Below are positions 7,086 to 14,375 of a stretch of 22,759 nt of DNA, one piece after another; the stretch's first letter is position 1, and every line of letters starts with the position of its first letter. This stretch comes from Wenzhouxiangella sp. (lineage in GTDB: Bacteria; Pseudomonadota; Gammaproteobacteria; Xanthomonadales; Wenzhouxiangellaceae), in contig JAASTB010000009.1 of the NCBI GenBank assembly GCA_021767625.1, positions 1 to 22,759 on the forward strand. The letters run 5' to 3'. Below the pieces are notes generated by a model that did no database searches, had not been told where the DNA came from, and saw only the letters and a program-made list of their open reading frames with translations. The position numbers and the translations under genes were made by a program.

Positions 7086-7445
7086 GTGTCCGGCAACCTG
7101 AGCATCGAAGAACGCGAGCGCTATCTCGAACGGCTGGCCGCCTTGCTGGAGCGTGCGCGTGTCCAGCAACGGACGATGACCTACCTGGAGGTGGCCGACG
7201 CGCTGGCCATGCCCGGCCCGAAGCGCATTCACAAGACCACTCGCCTGCTCGAGATCCTGCTCAAGCGCGACGCCGATGCCGGTCTTCCCTTGCGTGCCGC
7301 CCTGGCAACCAGCCGGACCAACCGCGGGCTGCCGGCACGCGGGTTCTTCGATCGCGCCGAGCGTCTCGGTCTCTTCGACGGCAGCGACCCCGCGGCGTTT
7401 CACGCCCGTGTGCTCGAAGAACTCTTCAAACCCCGCACACACTGA
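7086..7445 (+). CDS. Conserved hypothetical protein
   Basis: 119-aa cytoplasmic protein with GTG start at 7086, 19 bp after the lipA stop; probably cotranscribed with lipA. An N-terminal helix (SIEERERYLERLAALLERARVQ) is followed by a compact domain with MTYLEVADALAMPGPKRIHKT and TSRTNRGLPARGFFDRAERLGL. I recall similar uncharacterised proteins in gammaproteobacteria. The TYLEVADAL...PG...R pattern faintly recalls the helix-turn-helix part of alkyltransferase-like (ATL/Ogt) proteins, but no PCHR-type active site is present, so I assign no function. The Shine-Dalgarno is weak (GGCGGT), so the exact start is uncertain; no in-frame ATG lies between the lipA stop and 7086. Confidence 0.7.
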   Translation: MSGNLSIEERERYLERLAALLERARVQQRTMTYLEVADALAMPGPKRIHKTTRLLEILLKRDADAGLPLRAALATSRTNRGLPARGFFDRAERLGLFDGSDPAAFHARVLEELFKPRTH

Positions 7446-7580
7446 AGCCGTCCGCGCGGTGCGCATACCCGATACCGTTGCGTCGGGTGTTGCCTGCGCC
7501 GGGGCCCGCCGCTAGTCGCGCTGTTGTAACATCTCTCGTCTGCGCGATTCTTGCGCTATCGGTCCATCACGGAAAACCGC

Positions 7581-9782
7581 ATGAAAAATTCATCGCCACT
7601 GGCCGGGCTTGCCGCCTGCACCCTGTTGCTCTTCGGCCTGTCGGCCTGCGATCGCGAAAACGCCACGCACGAACAGACGAATCCCGAAACGATGTCCCAG
7701 AGTCGACTTCAATCGAGCGCCGAGAGCACGCTGGAACCGCCGATGGCCGAACGGCGAGATCACGTGGTCAGCGCGCCCGCAGGCGAGCGGTCGGACCCTT
7801 GGTACTGGCTGCGCGACGATGACCGCGAGGATCCCGACATGCTCGCCTACCTCGAGGCCGAGAACGAGTACACCGAGGCCATGGTGGCGGACTTGTCGAC
7901 CTTGCGCGAGACGCTCTTCGAGGAGATGCGTTCGCGTATCGTCGAGGACGACAGCAGCGTGCCGTACCTGGACCGGGGCTACTGGTATTACACGCGCTTC
8001 GAGGCCGGCAGGGAGTATCCGATCCACGCCCGCCGCAAGGGCTCCATGGACGCCGCAGAGGAAATCCTCCTCGACGTCAACCGGCTGGCCGAAGGTCACG
8101 ATTTCTACAGCGTGGGCGACCGCGACGTCAGCATGAGCGGTCGGTACCTGGCCTGGCTGGAGGATACCGTTGGTCGTCGCCAGTACCGCCTGCACATCAA
8201 GGACCTCGTCACGGGCGAGGACGTCGATACGGGGCTCAGTGGCATTTCGAGCGTGTCCTGGTCGGCCGACGACGGCGTGCTCTACTACGTCGAAAACGAA
8301 CCCGAAACCCTGCGTTCCTGGCGGGTTCGCCGGTACCGTGTCGGCAGCGGTGAACCTGGCGAGATCGTTCACCAGGAAGACGATACGGCGTTCTATACCA
8401 GCGTCGGCCGGACCACCTCCAACGCCTACAACACCGTCTATCTGCGCTCGACGGTGAGCAGCGAAATGCGCATCGTCGAGGCCGACGCCGTCGATCAGCC
8501 CTTGCGCGTGTTCCTGCCGCGCGAGCGCGACCACGAGTACCAGGCCGATCATCTCGGCGAGCGCTGGCTGATTCGCACAAATCACGATGCGCCCAATTTC
8601 CGCATCATGGCCGCCCCCCTCGACGGCCACGCCGATCGCGAGCGCTGGTCGACCGTGGTCGCGCATCGGCAGGGTGTGTTCATCCACGGCTTCGACGCGA
8701 TGGACGAATTTCTCGCGGTGAGCGAGCGCTCGGACGGCCTGCGCCAGATCCGGCTGCTGGACTGGCAGAGCGGGGAATCCAGGCTGCTCGAGTTCGACGA
8801 GCCGGCCTATACCGTCGTGCTCGGCAAGAATCTCGAGCAGTCCGCGGGCAGCCTGCGTTTCGTGTATTCCTCGCTGACCACCCCGACCAGTACCTGGGAA
8901 CTGGACGTGGCCAGCGGAGAGCGGAAACTGCTCAAGCGCGAAGCGGTGCCCGGCGGTTATGAGCCCTCCGACTACCGCACCCGTCGCGAATGGGCGACGG
9001 CCCGCGACGGCACGCGGGTTCCCGTGTCGATCCTTCACCACCGCGACACGCCGCTCGACGGCACGGCACCGCTCTACCAGTACGCCTACGGCTCCTACGG
9101 CTTCACGATCGATCCGTCCTTCTCGACCAATCGGCTGAGCCTGGTGGATCGTGGCTTCGTCTTTGCCATCGCCCATGTCCGCGGCGGCCAGGTCATGGGT
9201 CGGCACTGGTACGACGAAGGCCGAATGCTCAACAAGATCAACACCTTCAATGATTTTGTGGATGTGACCGATCATCTTGTCGAGGCCGGCCTGGTCGACG
9301 GCGATCGCGTCTTCGCGGTCGGCGGCAGTGCCGGCGGCTTGCTGATGGGTGCGATTGCCAACCGCGCGCCGGATCGCTATTCGGGGATCGCCGCTCATGT
9401 GCCCTTCGTCGATATCGTCACGACCATGCTCGACGAGTCGATTCCCCTGACCACGAACGAATACGACGAGTGGGGCAATCCGAACGATCCCGAGTACTAC
9501 CGCTACATGCTTTCGTATTCACCATACGACAACGTGGCGGCCCAGGATTACCCGGCGATGCTGGTGACGACGGGGCTCTGGGACTCGCAGGTTCAGTACT
9601 GGGAGCCGGCCAAGTGGGTGGCCCGCCTGAGGGCGACCAAGACCGACGACAATCCACTGCTTTTGCGCACCAACATGGAGGCCGGGCACGGCGGGGCTTC
9701 GGGACGTTTCAGGCGCCTGGAGCAAACGGCGCTGGAGTACGCTTTCTTCCTCGATCTGGCGGGTATGGCTTCGGGGGGCTAG
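7581..9782 (+). CDS. Oligopeptidase B-like S9A protease with lipoprotein signal
   Basis: Prolyl-oligopeptidase family serine protease, 733 aa. The N-terminus MKNSSPLAGL... ends in the lipobox LSAC with Cys23, so a lipoprotein exported across the inner membrane is expected; +2 is Asp. A beta-propeller-like region spans about 60-460. The hydrolase domain has the nucleophile Ser583 in GGSAGG, Asp668 in GLWDSQV and His703 in AGHGG, a complete triad. Also present are YGSYG and FAIAHVRGGQ, typical of oligopeptidase B/PtrB, which cuts short peptides after basic residues. E. coli PtrB lacks an export signal, so this copy is probably periplasmic. I chose ATG 7581 because it begins the signal peptide; the frame opens ten codons earlier. 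It stands alone in its strand context, with 135 bp before and 155 bp after. Confidence 0.92.
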   Translation: MKNSSPLAGLAACTLLLFGLSACDRENATHEQTNPETMSQSRLQSSAESTLEPPMAERRDHVVSAPAGERSDPWYWLRDDDREDPDMLAYLEAENEYTEAMVADLSTLRETLFEEMRSRIVEDDSSVPYLDRGYWYYTRFEAGREYPIHARRKGSMDAAEEILLDVNRLAEGHDFYSVGDRDVSMSGRYLAWLEDTVGRRQYRLHIKDLVTGEDVDTGLSGISSVSWSADDGVLYYVENEPETLRSWRVRRYRVGSGEPGEIVHQEDDTAFYTSVGRTTSNAYNTVYLRSTVSSEMRIVEADAVDQPLRVFLPRERDHEYQADHLGERWLIRTNHDAPNFRIMAAPLDGHADRERWSTVVAHRQGVFIHGFDAMDEFLAVSERSDGLRQIRLLDWQSGESRLLEFDEPAYTVVLGKNLEQSAGSLRFVYSSLTTPTSTWELDVASGERKLLKREAVPGGYEPSDYRTRREWATARDGTRVPVSILHHRDTPLDGTAPLYQYAYGSYGFTIDPSFSTNRLSLVDRGFVFAIAHVRGGQVMGRHWYDEGRMLNKINTFNDFVDVTDHLVEAGLVDGDRVFAVGGSAGGLLMGAIANRAPDRYSGIAAHVPFVDIVTTMLDESIPLTTNEYDEWGNPNDPEYYRYMLSYSPYDNVAAQDYPAMLVTTGLWDSQVQYWEPAKWVARLRATKTDDNPLLLRTNMEAGHGGASGRFRRLEQTALEYAFFLDLAGMASGG

Positions 9783-9937
9783 CCGCACGGGCCACAAAGG
9801 CGCTGGATGTGGCGGGCTCGTTTTCGGCCGCTCGCTTTGCATTCAGTGCGAACTGTGTCACACTTCTTCCAAGCGGTCTTGGCTGGGCCATCGGGTCCAC
9901 TCCGTTGTTTTCGCTCGAGAATTGCCAAGGGGGAATG

Positions 9938-11176
9938 ATGAATACCGCTGACTTGCTCAGGCGTCTGCAAGACGCGTTGAATTCCGGTGCGCAAGACGGT
10001 CACGGGGGTGTCCTCTTCGTCCGTTTCGATCGCGCCACCACCTTGCGGGATCAGCTGGGTTACTCGGGCCTCGAGGAACTCGGTTCAGGCATGGCCGAAC
10101 GCGTCGAAGAAGCATTCGGGGATGCCGTCGTGATCCTCCGCTTCGACTGGGCCTCGATTCTCGTGATCGCCCGCGACACTGCGTGGGATCGATTCGAGTC
10201 CTCAGCCGAAAGCCTGTTTTCCGCATTGACCGAGCGCCCCTATGCCGTCGAGGACGACGAGGTGGCCCTGACCGTCTCCCTGGCACATGCACGCTTCGAT
10301 CATCGCTTTACCACGGTCGATGAATTGCTTTTGCCGCTGGTCCGGCGGGTCGAGACGCTGGCCGAGCAGGGCGGCAATTCGATGTCGGCGGTGCAGCCGG
10401 GCATTTCGGCGCAGAAGGCGCTCGATTCCAGCGATCATATGCTCGGGCTCTTGATGGAGGCCTTGCGGACCGACGGCATGAAAGTCGTGTTCCAGCCCCT
10501 GCTGGCAACCAGTGGCCGCGAGGACATGGAGAGCTACCAGATGCTTCCGCGACTGGCGGCAGGGGACGGCAAGTTGATCACGGCCGCGGAGTTTCTGCCG
10601 CTGGCCCGGGATGCCGCGCTCCTTCCCGTGCTCGATCGCTGGATGACCATCCGGGCGTCCCGACTGCTGCGGGGGCGACTGAAGTCGCAGCGGGTGAGGT
10701 TGTTCATCAATCAGTCAGAGGCGATTCTGGCGGACGCCGATCGCAGGGATTGGCTCGTCGCCCACCTTGAAGGCGAACCCGGCCTGGCCGGAAGGCTGGT
10801 GCTGGAGATTCCGGTCGAGGACGCCATGGCGCACATGAAAGGCACCGCTGCCCTGCTCGACATCGCCGCCGAGCACGATGTCGGTGTCTGCCTGTCGCAC
10901 GTGGACGAGCACAGCCGATGGTCGCTGCTCAACGGTGATCTGAAGGCGGATTACGTCCGCATGTCGCCGAGCTTCGTCAGCCGCCTGTCCGCGGATGCGG
11001 CCCTCGAGAAGCGATTCATGGAGCTGTCGGTCCCGGCGCGCGAAAGGGGAGTGCGCATCATCATGCCGATGATCGAGGATTCGCAGACCGCCGCCAGCAT
11101 GTGGCGCTCGGGGGCAGACTACATGCAGGGCAACATGATCCAGGCGCCGGAGGATTCGATTGCGATGCACGGTTGA
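9938..11176 (+). CDS. Degenerate GGDEF-EAL protein (probable non-enzymatic c-di-GMP-type regulator)
   Basis: 412-aa soluble protein with no signal or membrane helix. The N-terminal part (about 20-125) keeps the layout of a GGDEF domain (VLFVRFDRATTLRDQLGY, then VILRFDWASILVIA where GGDEF would stand) but lacks the signature. The C-terminal part (about 175-405) is an EAL-like barrel: FQPLL near 184, LFINQSEA near 255, LEIPVED near 290 and ADYMQGNMIQAP near the end. The EAL triplet itself, the DFG loop and the DxxKID motif (here DYVRMS) are missing, so phosphodiesterase activity is unlikely. FimX-like proteins of type IV pilus regulation are comparable. Two ATGs stand in tandem at 9935 and 9938; AAGGGG at 9927 fits the second better. 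It ends just before a shared terminator. Confidence 0.85.
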   Translation: MNTADLLRRLQDALNSGAQDGHGGVLFVRFDRATTLRDQLGYSGLEELGSGMAERVEEAFGDAVVILRFDWASILVIARDTAWDRFESSAESLFSALTERPYAVEDDEVALTVSLAHARFDHRFTTVDELLLPLVRRVETLAEQGGNSMSAVQPGISAQKALDSSDHMLGLLMEALRTDGMKVVFQPLLATSGREDMESYQMLPRLAAGDGKLITAAEFLPLARDAALLPVLDRWMTIRASRLLRGRLKSQRVRLFINQSEAILADADRRDWLVAHLEGEPGLAGRLVLEIPVEDAMAHMKGTAALLDIAAEHDVGVCLSHVDEHSRWSLLNGDLKADYVRMSPSFVSRLSADAALEKRFMELSVPARERGVRIIMPMIEDSQTAASMWRSGADYMQGNMIQAPEDSIAMHG

Positions 11177-11184
11177 GCGTGCAT

Positions 11185-11213
11185 GAAAAACCCCGCACGA
11201 GGCGGGGTTTTTC
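11185..11213. terminator. Bidirectional intrinsic terminator
   Basis: GAAAAACCCCGC (11185-11196), 5-nt loop, GCGGGGTTTTTC (11202-11213). The perfect stem has T5 on either strand, so it can end both the GGDEF-EAL mRNA and the convergent tRNA-Ser transcript, whose 3' end is only 6 bp away. Confidence 0.92.
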
Positions 11214-11218
11214 GATGG

Positions 11219-11311
11219 TGGCGGAGAGAGAGGGATTCGAACCCTCGATGAGGCTATAAACCCCATACTCCCTTAGCAGGGGAGCGCCTTCAGCCACTCG
11301 GCCATCTCTCC
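11219..11311 (-). tRNA. serT(GCU): tRNA-Ser (anticodon GCU)
   Basis: 93-nt class II tRNA on the minus strand. The acceptor arm is GGAGAGA pairing with TCTCTCC, followed by the discriminator G and an encoded CCA at 11219-11221. The D-arm is GGCCGAGTGGCTGAAGGC; the anticodon stem-loop is CTCCCCTGCTAAGGGAG, with GCT reading AGC/AGU serine codons. The long variable arm and GGTTCGAATCC T-arm are typical of tRNA-Ser. The gene is intact. The symbol is a label of convenience only. Confidence 0.96.
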
Positions 11312-11453
11312 GGAAACTCTTTGGCCGGCATGTGCCGACGTTGTGTTGGGCGTCTTCGGCCCGTTTGTTGCCGCTCGCTTCTCCGCTTGCGCGAAGCCGC
11401 TCGCGATCGCCCGTTGGGGCTTCGGGAGGCAGCCGGTCGATTTCGGCTCTCCT

Positions 11454-11507
11454 CCATACTCCCTTAGCAGGGGAGCGCCTTCAGCCACTCGGCCATCTCT
11501 CCGGAAA
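11454..11507 (-). pseudogene. Truncated second copy of the tRNA-Ser 5' half
   Basis: The 54 bp at 11454-11507 are identical to 11263-11316, offset 191 bp. On the minus strand they hold the tRNA-Ser from its first base (11502) through the acceptor 5' strand, D-arm and complete anticodon stem-loop, into the start of the variable arm, plus 5 bp of 5' flank. The T-arm, acceptor 3' strand and CCA are absent. The 137-bp spacer 11317-11453 has no gene; it contains a small GCTTC/GAAGC inverted repeat (11377-11397) and a direct repeat CCGCTCGC (11371, 11397). The fragment lies upstream, in transcription terms, of the intact tRNA. Cause unresolved: partial tandem duplication or the scar of an integration event. 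Confidence 0.9.
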
Positions 11508-11555
11508 ACTGGTTTTTCGGCCGGCTCGGCATGGTGCCGGGCGTGCGAATTTCGC

Positions 11556-11561
11556 ATTGTA
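11556..11561 (-). promoter_or_regulatory. Possible -10 box for the tRNA-Ser transcript
   Basis: On the minus strand TACAAT lies at 11561-11556, about 50 bp before the truncated tRNA copy. No good -35 at 16-18 bp was found (TTGGCA is 22 bp upstream). If this is the promoter, the intact tRNA is transcribed through the truncated copy; I saw no promoter-like pair in the spacer between them. Confidence 0.3.
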
Positions 11562-11701
11562 CCGCAAGGCTTGTCGCGGTGCTTGCCAACCGAGGCGCGA
11601 AAGGATAGCGGCAAAAGTCCTTCGGGTAAACCCCGGGGATGGCGAAAATTCGCGATAGAATGGTGCGCTGTTCTGCTTGAATACCTAAGGAGCATTCGTT
11701 C

Positions 11702-12304
11702 GTGGAAGGCAACGGCAAGGCGGCAACCAGGCGTACGACGCGCAGTATCGATTTCTTTCGGGGGTTCCTGCGCAGTCCGGGGGACGTGGGTTCGATCATC
11801 CCCAGTTCGCGCTTCCTGGAGCGCCGCATCATCAATACCTCCGAAGTTGCTTCCGCCCGAACCGTGGTCGAATTGGGTCCCGGAACCGGCGGCACCACCC
11901 GCGCCATTCTCGCCGCCATGCCCGAGGACGCGCGCCTGCTGACCATCGAGCTCGATCCCCAGTTCTCGACCATTCTCGAGGGCTTCGGCGATTCGCGCCT
12001 GATTCCGCACACCGGCAGCGCCGTGGACCTGGCGGATATTCTCGCGCAGCACGGCCTCGGTGCGCCCGACGTCGTCATTTCGGGGATTCCGTTTTCCACG
12101 ATGCCCCGTGAGATCGGACTGGCCATCATCTCGGCCATCCGCGACAACCTGGCGCCGGGCGGGCGTTTTGTCGCCTACCAGTTCCGGGGAGCGGTCGGTC
12201 GTCTCGGCAAGGAAGTCATGGGCGAGCCCGATGTCGAGCTCGAAGTGCTCAACATCCCGCCGATGCGTTTCTACACCTGGCAGGTTGCGGCATCAACCGC
12301 CTGA
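11702..12304 (+). CDS. SAM-dependent methyltransferase, phospholipid N-methyltransferase (PmtA)-like
   Basis: 200-aa class I methyltransferase. SAM-binding motif I VVELGPGTGGTT lies near 54-65, followed by the acidic ribose-binding strand LLTIELDP near 80. The N-terminal SPGDVGSIIPSSRFLERRI and the later SGIPFSTMP are typical of the COG3963 group, annotated as phosphatidylethanolamine N-methyltransferases, though many members are untested and the group is related to rRNA adenine methyltransferases. The GTG start at 11702 is fixed by AAGGAG at 11687-11692 with 9-nt spacing. A monocistronic gene; its 3' end overlaps the convergent mgtE gene by 12 bp. Substrate not provable from sequence. Confidence 0.85.
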   Translation: MEGNGKAATRRTTRSIDFFRGFLRSPGDVGSIIPSSRFLERRIINTSEVASARTVVELGPGTGGTTRAILAAMPEDARLLTIELDPQFSTILEGFGDSRLIPHTGSAVDLADILAQHGLGAPDVVISGIPFSTMPREIGLAIISAIRDNLAPGGRFVAYQFRGAVGRLGKEVMGEPDVELEVLNIPPMRFYTWQVAASTA

Positions 12305-13660
12305 CGGCAGGCCCAGCACCGCGCTGGCGATCCAGAAGTAGATGAGAATGCCGCCCACGTCGGCCACCGACGTGATCAGCGGCGTGCTTGCGGTCGCCGG
12401 ATCCATGTTGAAGCGCTGCAGCAGGAAGGGCAGCAGCACGCCGATCATGCCGCCCATGATGACCACGGCGAACATTGCCAGCCCCACGACCAGGGCCAAT
12501 TCGTAGCCGATTTCTTCACCGCCGCGCCAGACGCCGATTGCGGCCACCATCGCGGCCATGGTCAGGCCCAGCATCACGGCCACCGACAACTCCTTGCCCC
12601 ACATCTTCAGCCAGTCCGAGGCCGCGACGTCGCCGGTGGCCAGCGCCCGGACCATCAGGGTGGCCGACTGGCTGCCCGCATTGCCGCTGCCGGCGATGAT
12701 CATCGGCAGAAAGAACACCAGGCCGATGACGGCCTGGATCGACTGCTCATAGAGCGCGATCGCCAGGCCGCTGAACAGGTTCACCACCACCAGGATCATC
12801 AACCAACCGATGCGCTTGCGATAGAGGAAGGCCGGGCTGGCCTCGCGCATCGAGACGTTCAGGCGGCTGCTGCCGCCGAACTTGTGGAAGTCCTCGGTGA
12901 TCTCGGCTTCGGCAACGTCCATGATGTCGTCGACCGTGACGATGCCCAGAAGCACGCCGCTGCGGTCGGTGACGGGCAGGGTGCTGATGTCGTAGTGCTG
13001 GATGGTCTGGACGGCCTGTTCGCGGTCGGCGTCGGCTTCGATGTGGATGACGTCCTCGTCCATCAGGGCCTCCACGCGGGCATCCTGGCGCGAGAGGATG
13101 AAGTCCTTGAGCCGGATGGCGTCGAGCAACTTGCCGCGCTGGTCGGTGACGAAGACGAAGTTGACGGTTTCGCCGCGGTGCGCTTCGTGCCGGATATGGT
13201 CGAGCGCGCGCGTCACGGTCCATTCCGGCCGCACCGAGACGTAGCGGGTCGTCATCAGGCGCCCGACCGACTCCTCCGGATAGCCCAGCAGCTTCAGCGA
13301 CTGCTTGAGGTCCTCCGGGCCGAGCAGCTTGAGGAACCCCTCCAGTTCCTGGGGCGCCAGGCTTTCGAGGAATGCCGTTCGGTCGTCGGGCACCAGTTCC
13401 TGCAGGATGCCCCTGGCCTCCTCGGGCTCGAGCTGGCCGATGACCTCCTGCTGCAGGCCGTGGCTGAGGTAGGAGAAGGCGTCGGCACGCCGCTCGTCGG
13501 GCAGCGCCCGGAGCACCTGGAGCCTGCTTTCGGCGGGCATCTGCGCCATCGCCCCGGCGATGTCCTGGACCGCCGTTTCCTCGAGTTTCTCCGCCAGGGC
13601 CTCTTCCCGGCCGAGTTTCTGCAGGGTGAGAACTTCGGCGGTGACGTCTTCGTCCGACAT
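12293..13660 (-). CDS. mgtE: Magnesium transporter MgtE
   Basis: 455-aa Mg2+ channel/transporter of the inner membrane. MgtE N domain, superhelical, about 10-130 (ALPDERRADAFSYL, LEPEEARGILQEL); two CBS domains about 135-265 (GRLMTTRYVSV, STLPVTDRSGVLLGIVTVDDI) that sense cytosolic Mg2+ in the family; a connecting helix; then about five membrane helices 285-450 with the conserved pore-region motif AGSGNAGSQSATL and TPLITSVADVGGI. I chose ATG 13660, preceded on its strand by CAAGGACACGAG, over the longer open frame, whose first 50 codons are not MgtE-like and run into the rpsF promoter region. Divergent from rpsF with a 229-bp spacer. No M-box-like leader fits in its short upstream region. Confidence 0.95.
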   Translation of the reverse strand: MSDEDVTAEVLTLQKLGREEALAEKLEETAVQDIAGAMAQMPAESRLQVLRALPDERRADAFSYLSHGLQQEVIGQLEPEEARGILQELVPDDRTAFLESLAPQELEGFLKLLGPEDLKQSLKLLGYPEESVGRLMTTRYVSVRPEWTVTRALDHIRHEAHRGETVNFVFVTDQRGKLLDAIRLKDFILSRQDARVEALMDEDVIHIEADADREQAVQTIQHYDISTLPVTDRSGVLLGIVTVDDIMDVAEAEITEDFHKFGGSSRLNVSMREASPAFLYRKRIGWLMILVVVNLFSGLAIALYEQSIQAVIGLVFFLPMIIAGSGNAGSQSATLMVRALATGDVAASDWLKMWGKELSVAVMLGLTMAAMVAAIGVWRGGEEIGYELALVVGLAMFAVVIMGGMIGVLLPFLLQRFNMDPATASTPLITSVADVGGILIYFWIASAVLGLPSGG

Positions 13661-13741
13661 GCTCGTGTCCTTGCAATTTTGAGGGGGCGGCGCCCGGGCC
13701 GAATCGCCTCGTCCGCCCGGACAAGGCAGATGGTATCGGTG

Positions 13742-13771
13742 TTGCCGGCGATCGGCCAGCCGGTATACAAT
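13742..13771 (+). promoter_or_regulatory. Candidate sigma70 promoter of the rpsF operon
   Basis: TTGCCG (13742-13747), 18-bp spacer, TACAAT (13766-13771) within TATACAAT. Expected start near 13778, giving a leader of about 112 nt before rpsF. Confidence 0.55.
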
Positions 13772-13846
13772 ACGCCGCTTGTCCGCGCCGCGGGCAAATC
13801 CTTGCTCCACGGCGGCTGCCCGTCAGCCGGCCGGGGGCTTTGCAGG

Positions 13847-13863
13847 CCGGGGCCAGTCCCCGG
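13847..13863 (+). promoter_or_regulatory. Leader hairpin before rpsF; possible S6:S18 autoregulatory element
   Basis: CCGGGG (13847-13852), loop CCAGT, CCCCGG (13858-13863), a perfect 6-bp stem 26 nt before the rpsF ATG and upstream of its CGAGGAG ribosome site. An S6:S18-binding leader with a conserved CCG is known in front of rpsF in many bacteria; position suits, but I cannot confirm the consensus. Confidence 0.3.
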
Positions 13864-13889
13864 ACTTGGAAATCCACGAGGAGTCGACA

Positions 13890-14372
13890 ATGCGACATTA
13901 CGAAATCGTTCTCCTGGTCCATCCGGACCAGAGCGAACAGGTGCCCGGTATGCTCGAGCGCTACCGCAGCCTGGTCGAGGAAAAGGGTGGCAGCGTCCAC
14001 CGCAGCGAGGACTGGGGCCGCCTCCAGCTGGCCTACACCATCGCCAAGCTGCACAAGGCCCACTACCTGATGCTCAACATCGAGTGCGACGCCGAAACCC
14101 TGGCTGAGCTCGAGAGCATCTTCAAGTTCAACGACGCCATCCTGCGTCACCTGGTCGTCCGCAAGGACAAGGCCGAGACCGAGCCGTCGGTCATGCTCAA
14201 GCGCAAGGAGAGCAAGGACGAGCGCGAAAACGCCCGTCGCGAGCGCTCCGACGACAGCGATGACAGCGACGACAGTGACGATGATTCGGACGACGACTCC
14301 GACGACTCCGACGAGAGCGACGATAACGATGAGTCGGGCGACGACAACGAACAGGACAAGGCGGAGGGCTGA
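13890..14372 (+). CDS. rpsF: 30S ribosomal protein S6 with long Asp/Ser tail
   Basis: 160-aa S6, binding S18 and the central domain of 16S rRNA. The core fold is residues 1-95 (MRHYEIVLLVHPDQ, DWGRLQLAYTIAKLHKAHY, ILRHLVVRKDK). A basic linker of about 102-119 is followed by an acidic tail 120-160 made mainly of Asp with regularly spaced Ser (SDDSDDSDDSDDD). E. coli S6 is about 131-135 residues with a short acidic end that RimK glutamylates, so this one is roughly 25 residues longer. The start at 13890 is fixed by CGAGGAG 6 nt upstream. First gene of rpsF-rpsR-rplI; rpsR follows after 3 bp. priB, which lies between rpsF and rpsR in enterics, is absent. Confidence 0.97.
   Translation: MRHYEIVLLVHPDQSEQVPGMLERYRSLVEEKGGSVHRSEDWGRLQLAYTIAKLHKAHYLMLNIECDAETLAELESIFKFNDAILRHLVVRKDKAETEPSVMLKRKESKDERENARRERSDDSDDSDDSDDDSDDDSDDSDESDDNDESGDDNEQDKAEG
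14247..14360 (+). repeat. Low-complexity Asp/Ser codon repeat in rpsF
   Basis: In-frame run of GAC/GAT with TCC/AGC/AGT/TCG codons encoding the acidic S6 tail. Serine and aspartate codons are mixed rather than identical copies, so this is not a young slippage expansion. The reverse strand reads as a serine-rich ORF that is a shadow. Confidence 0.8.
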
Positions 14373-14375
14373 TCC

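Noticed and set aside
7590..9398. 602-codon open frame antisense to the oligopeptidase gene
   Set aside because: Shadow frame of a high-GC gene; no recognisable domain, low-complexity composition, and the plus strand has a complete S9A protease.
11219..11507. Integrated mobile element at tRNA-Ser
   Set aside because: Only 137 bp lie between the repeats and no integrase or phage gene is present, so at most a scar remains.
11273..12147. Minus-strand ORFs containing GEMAEWLKALPC and GRVAEGAPLLREYG
   Set aside because: Conceptual translations of the tRNA-Ser gene and its partial copy, a familiar annotation artefact.
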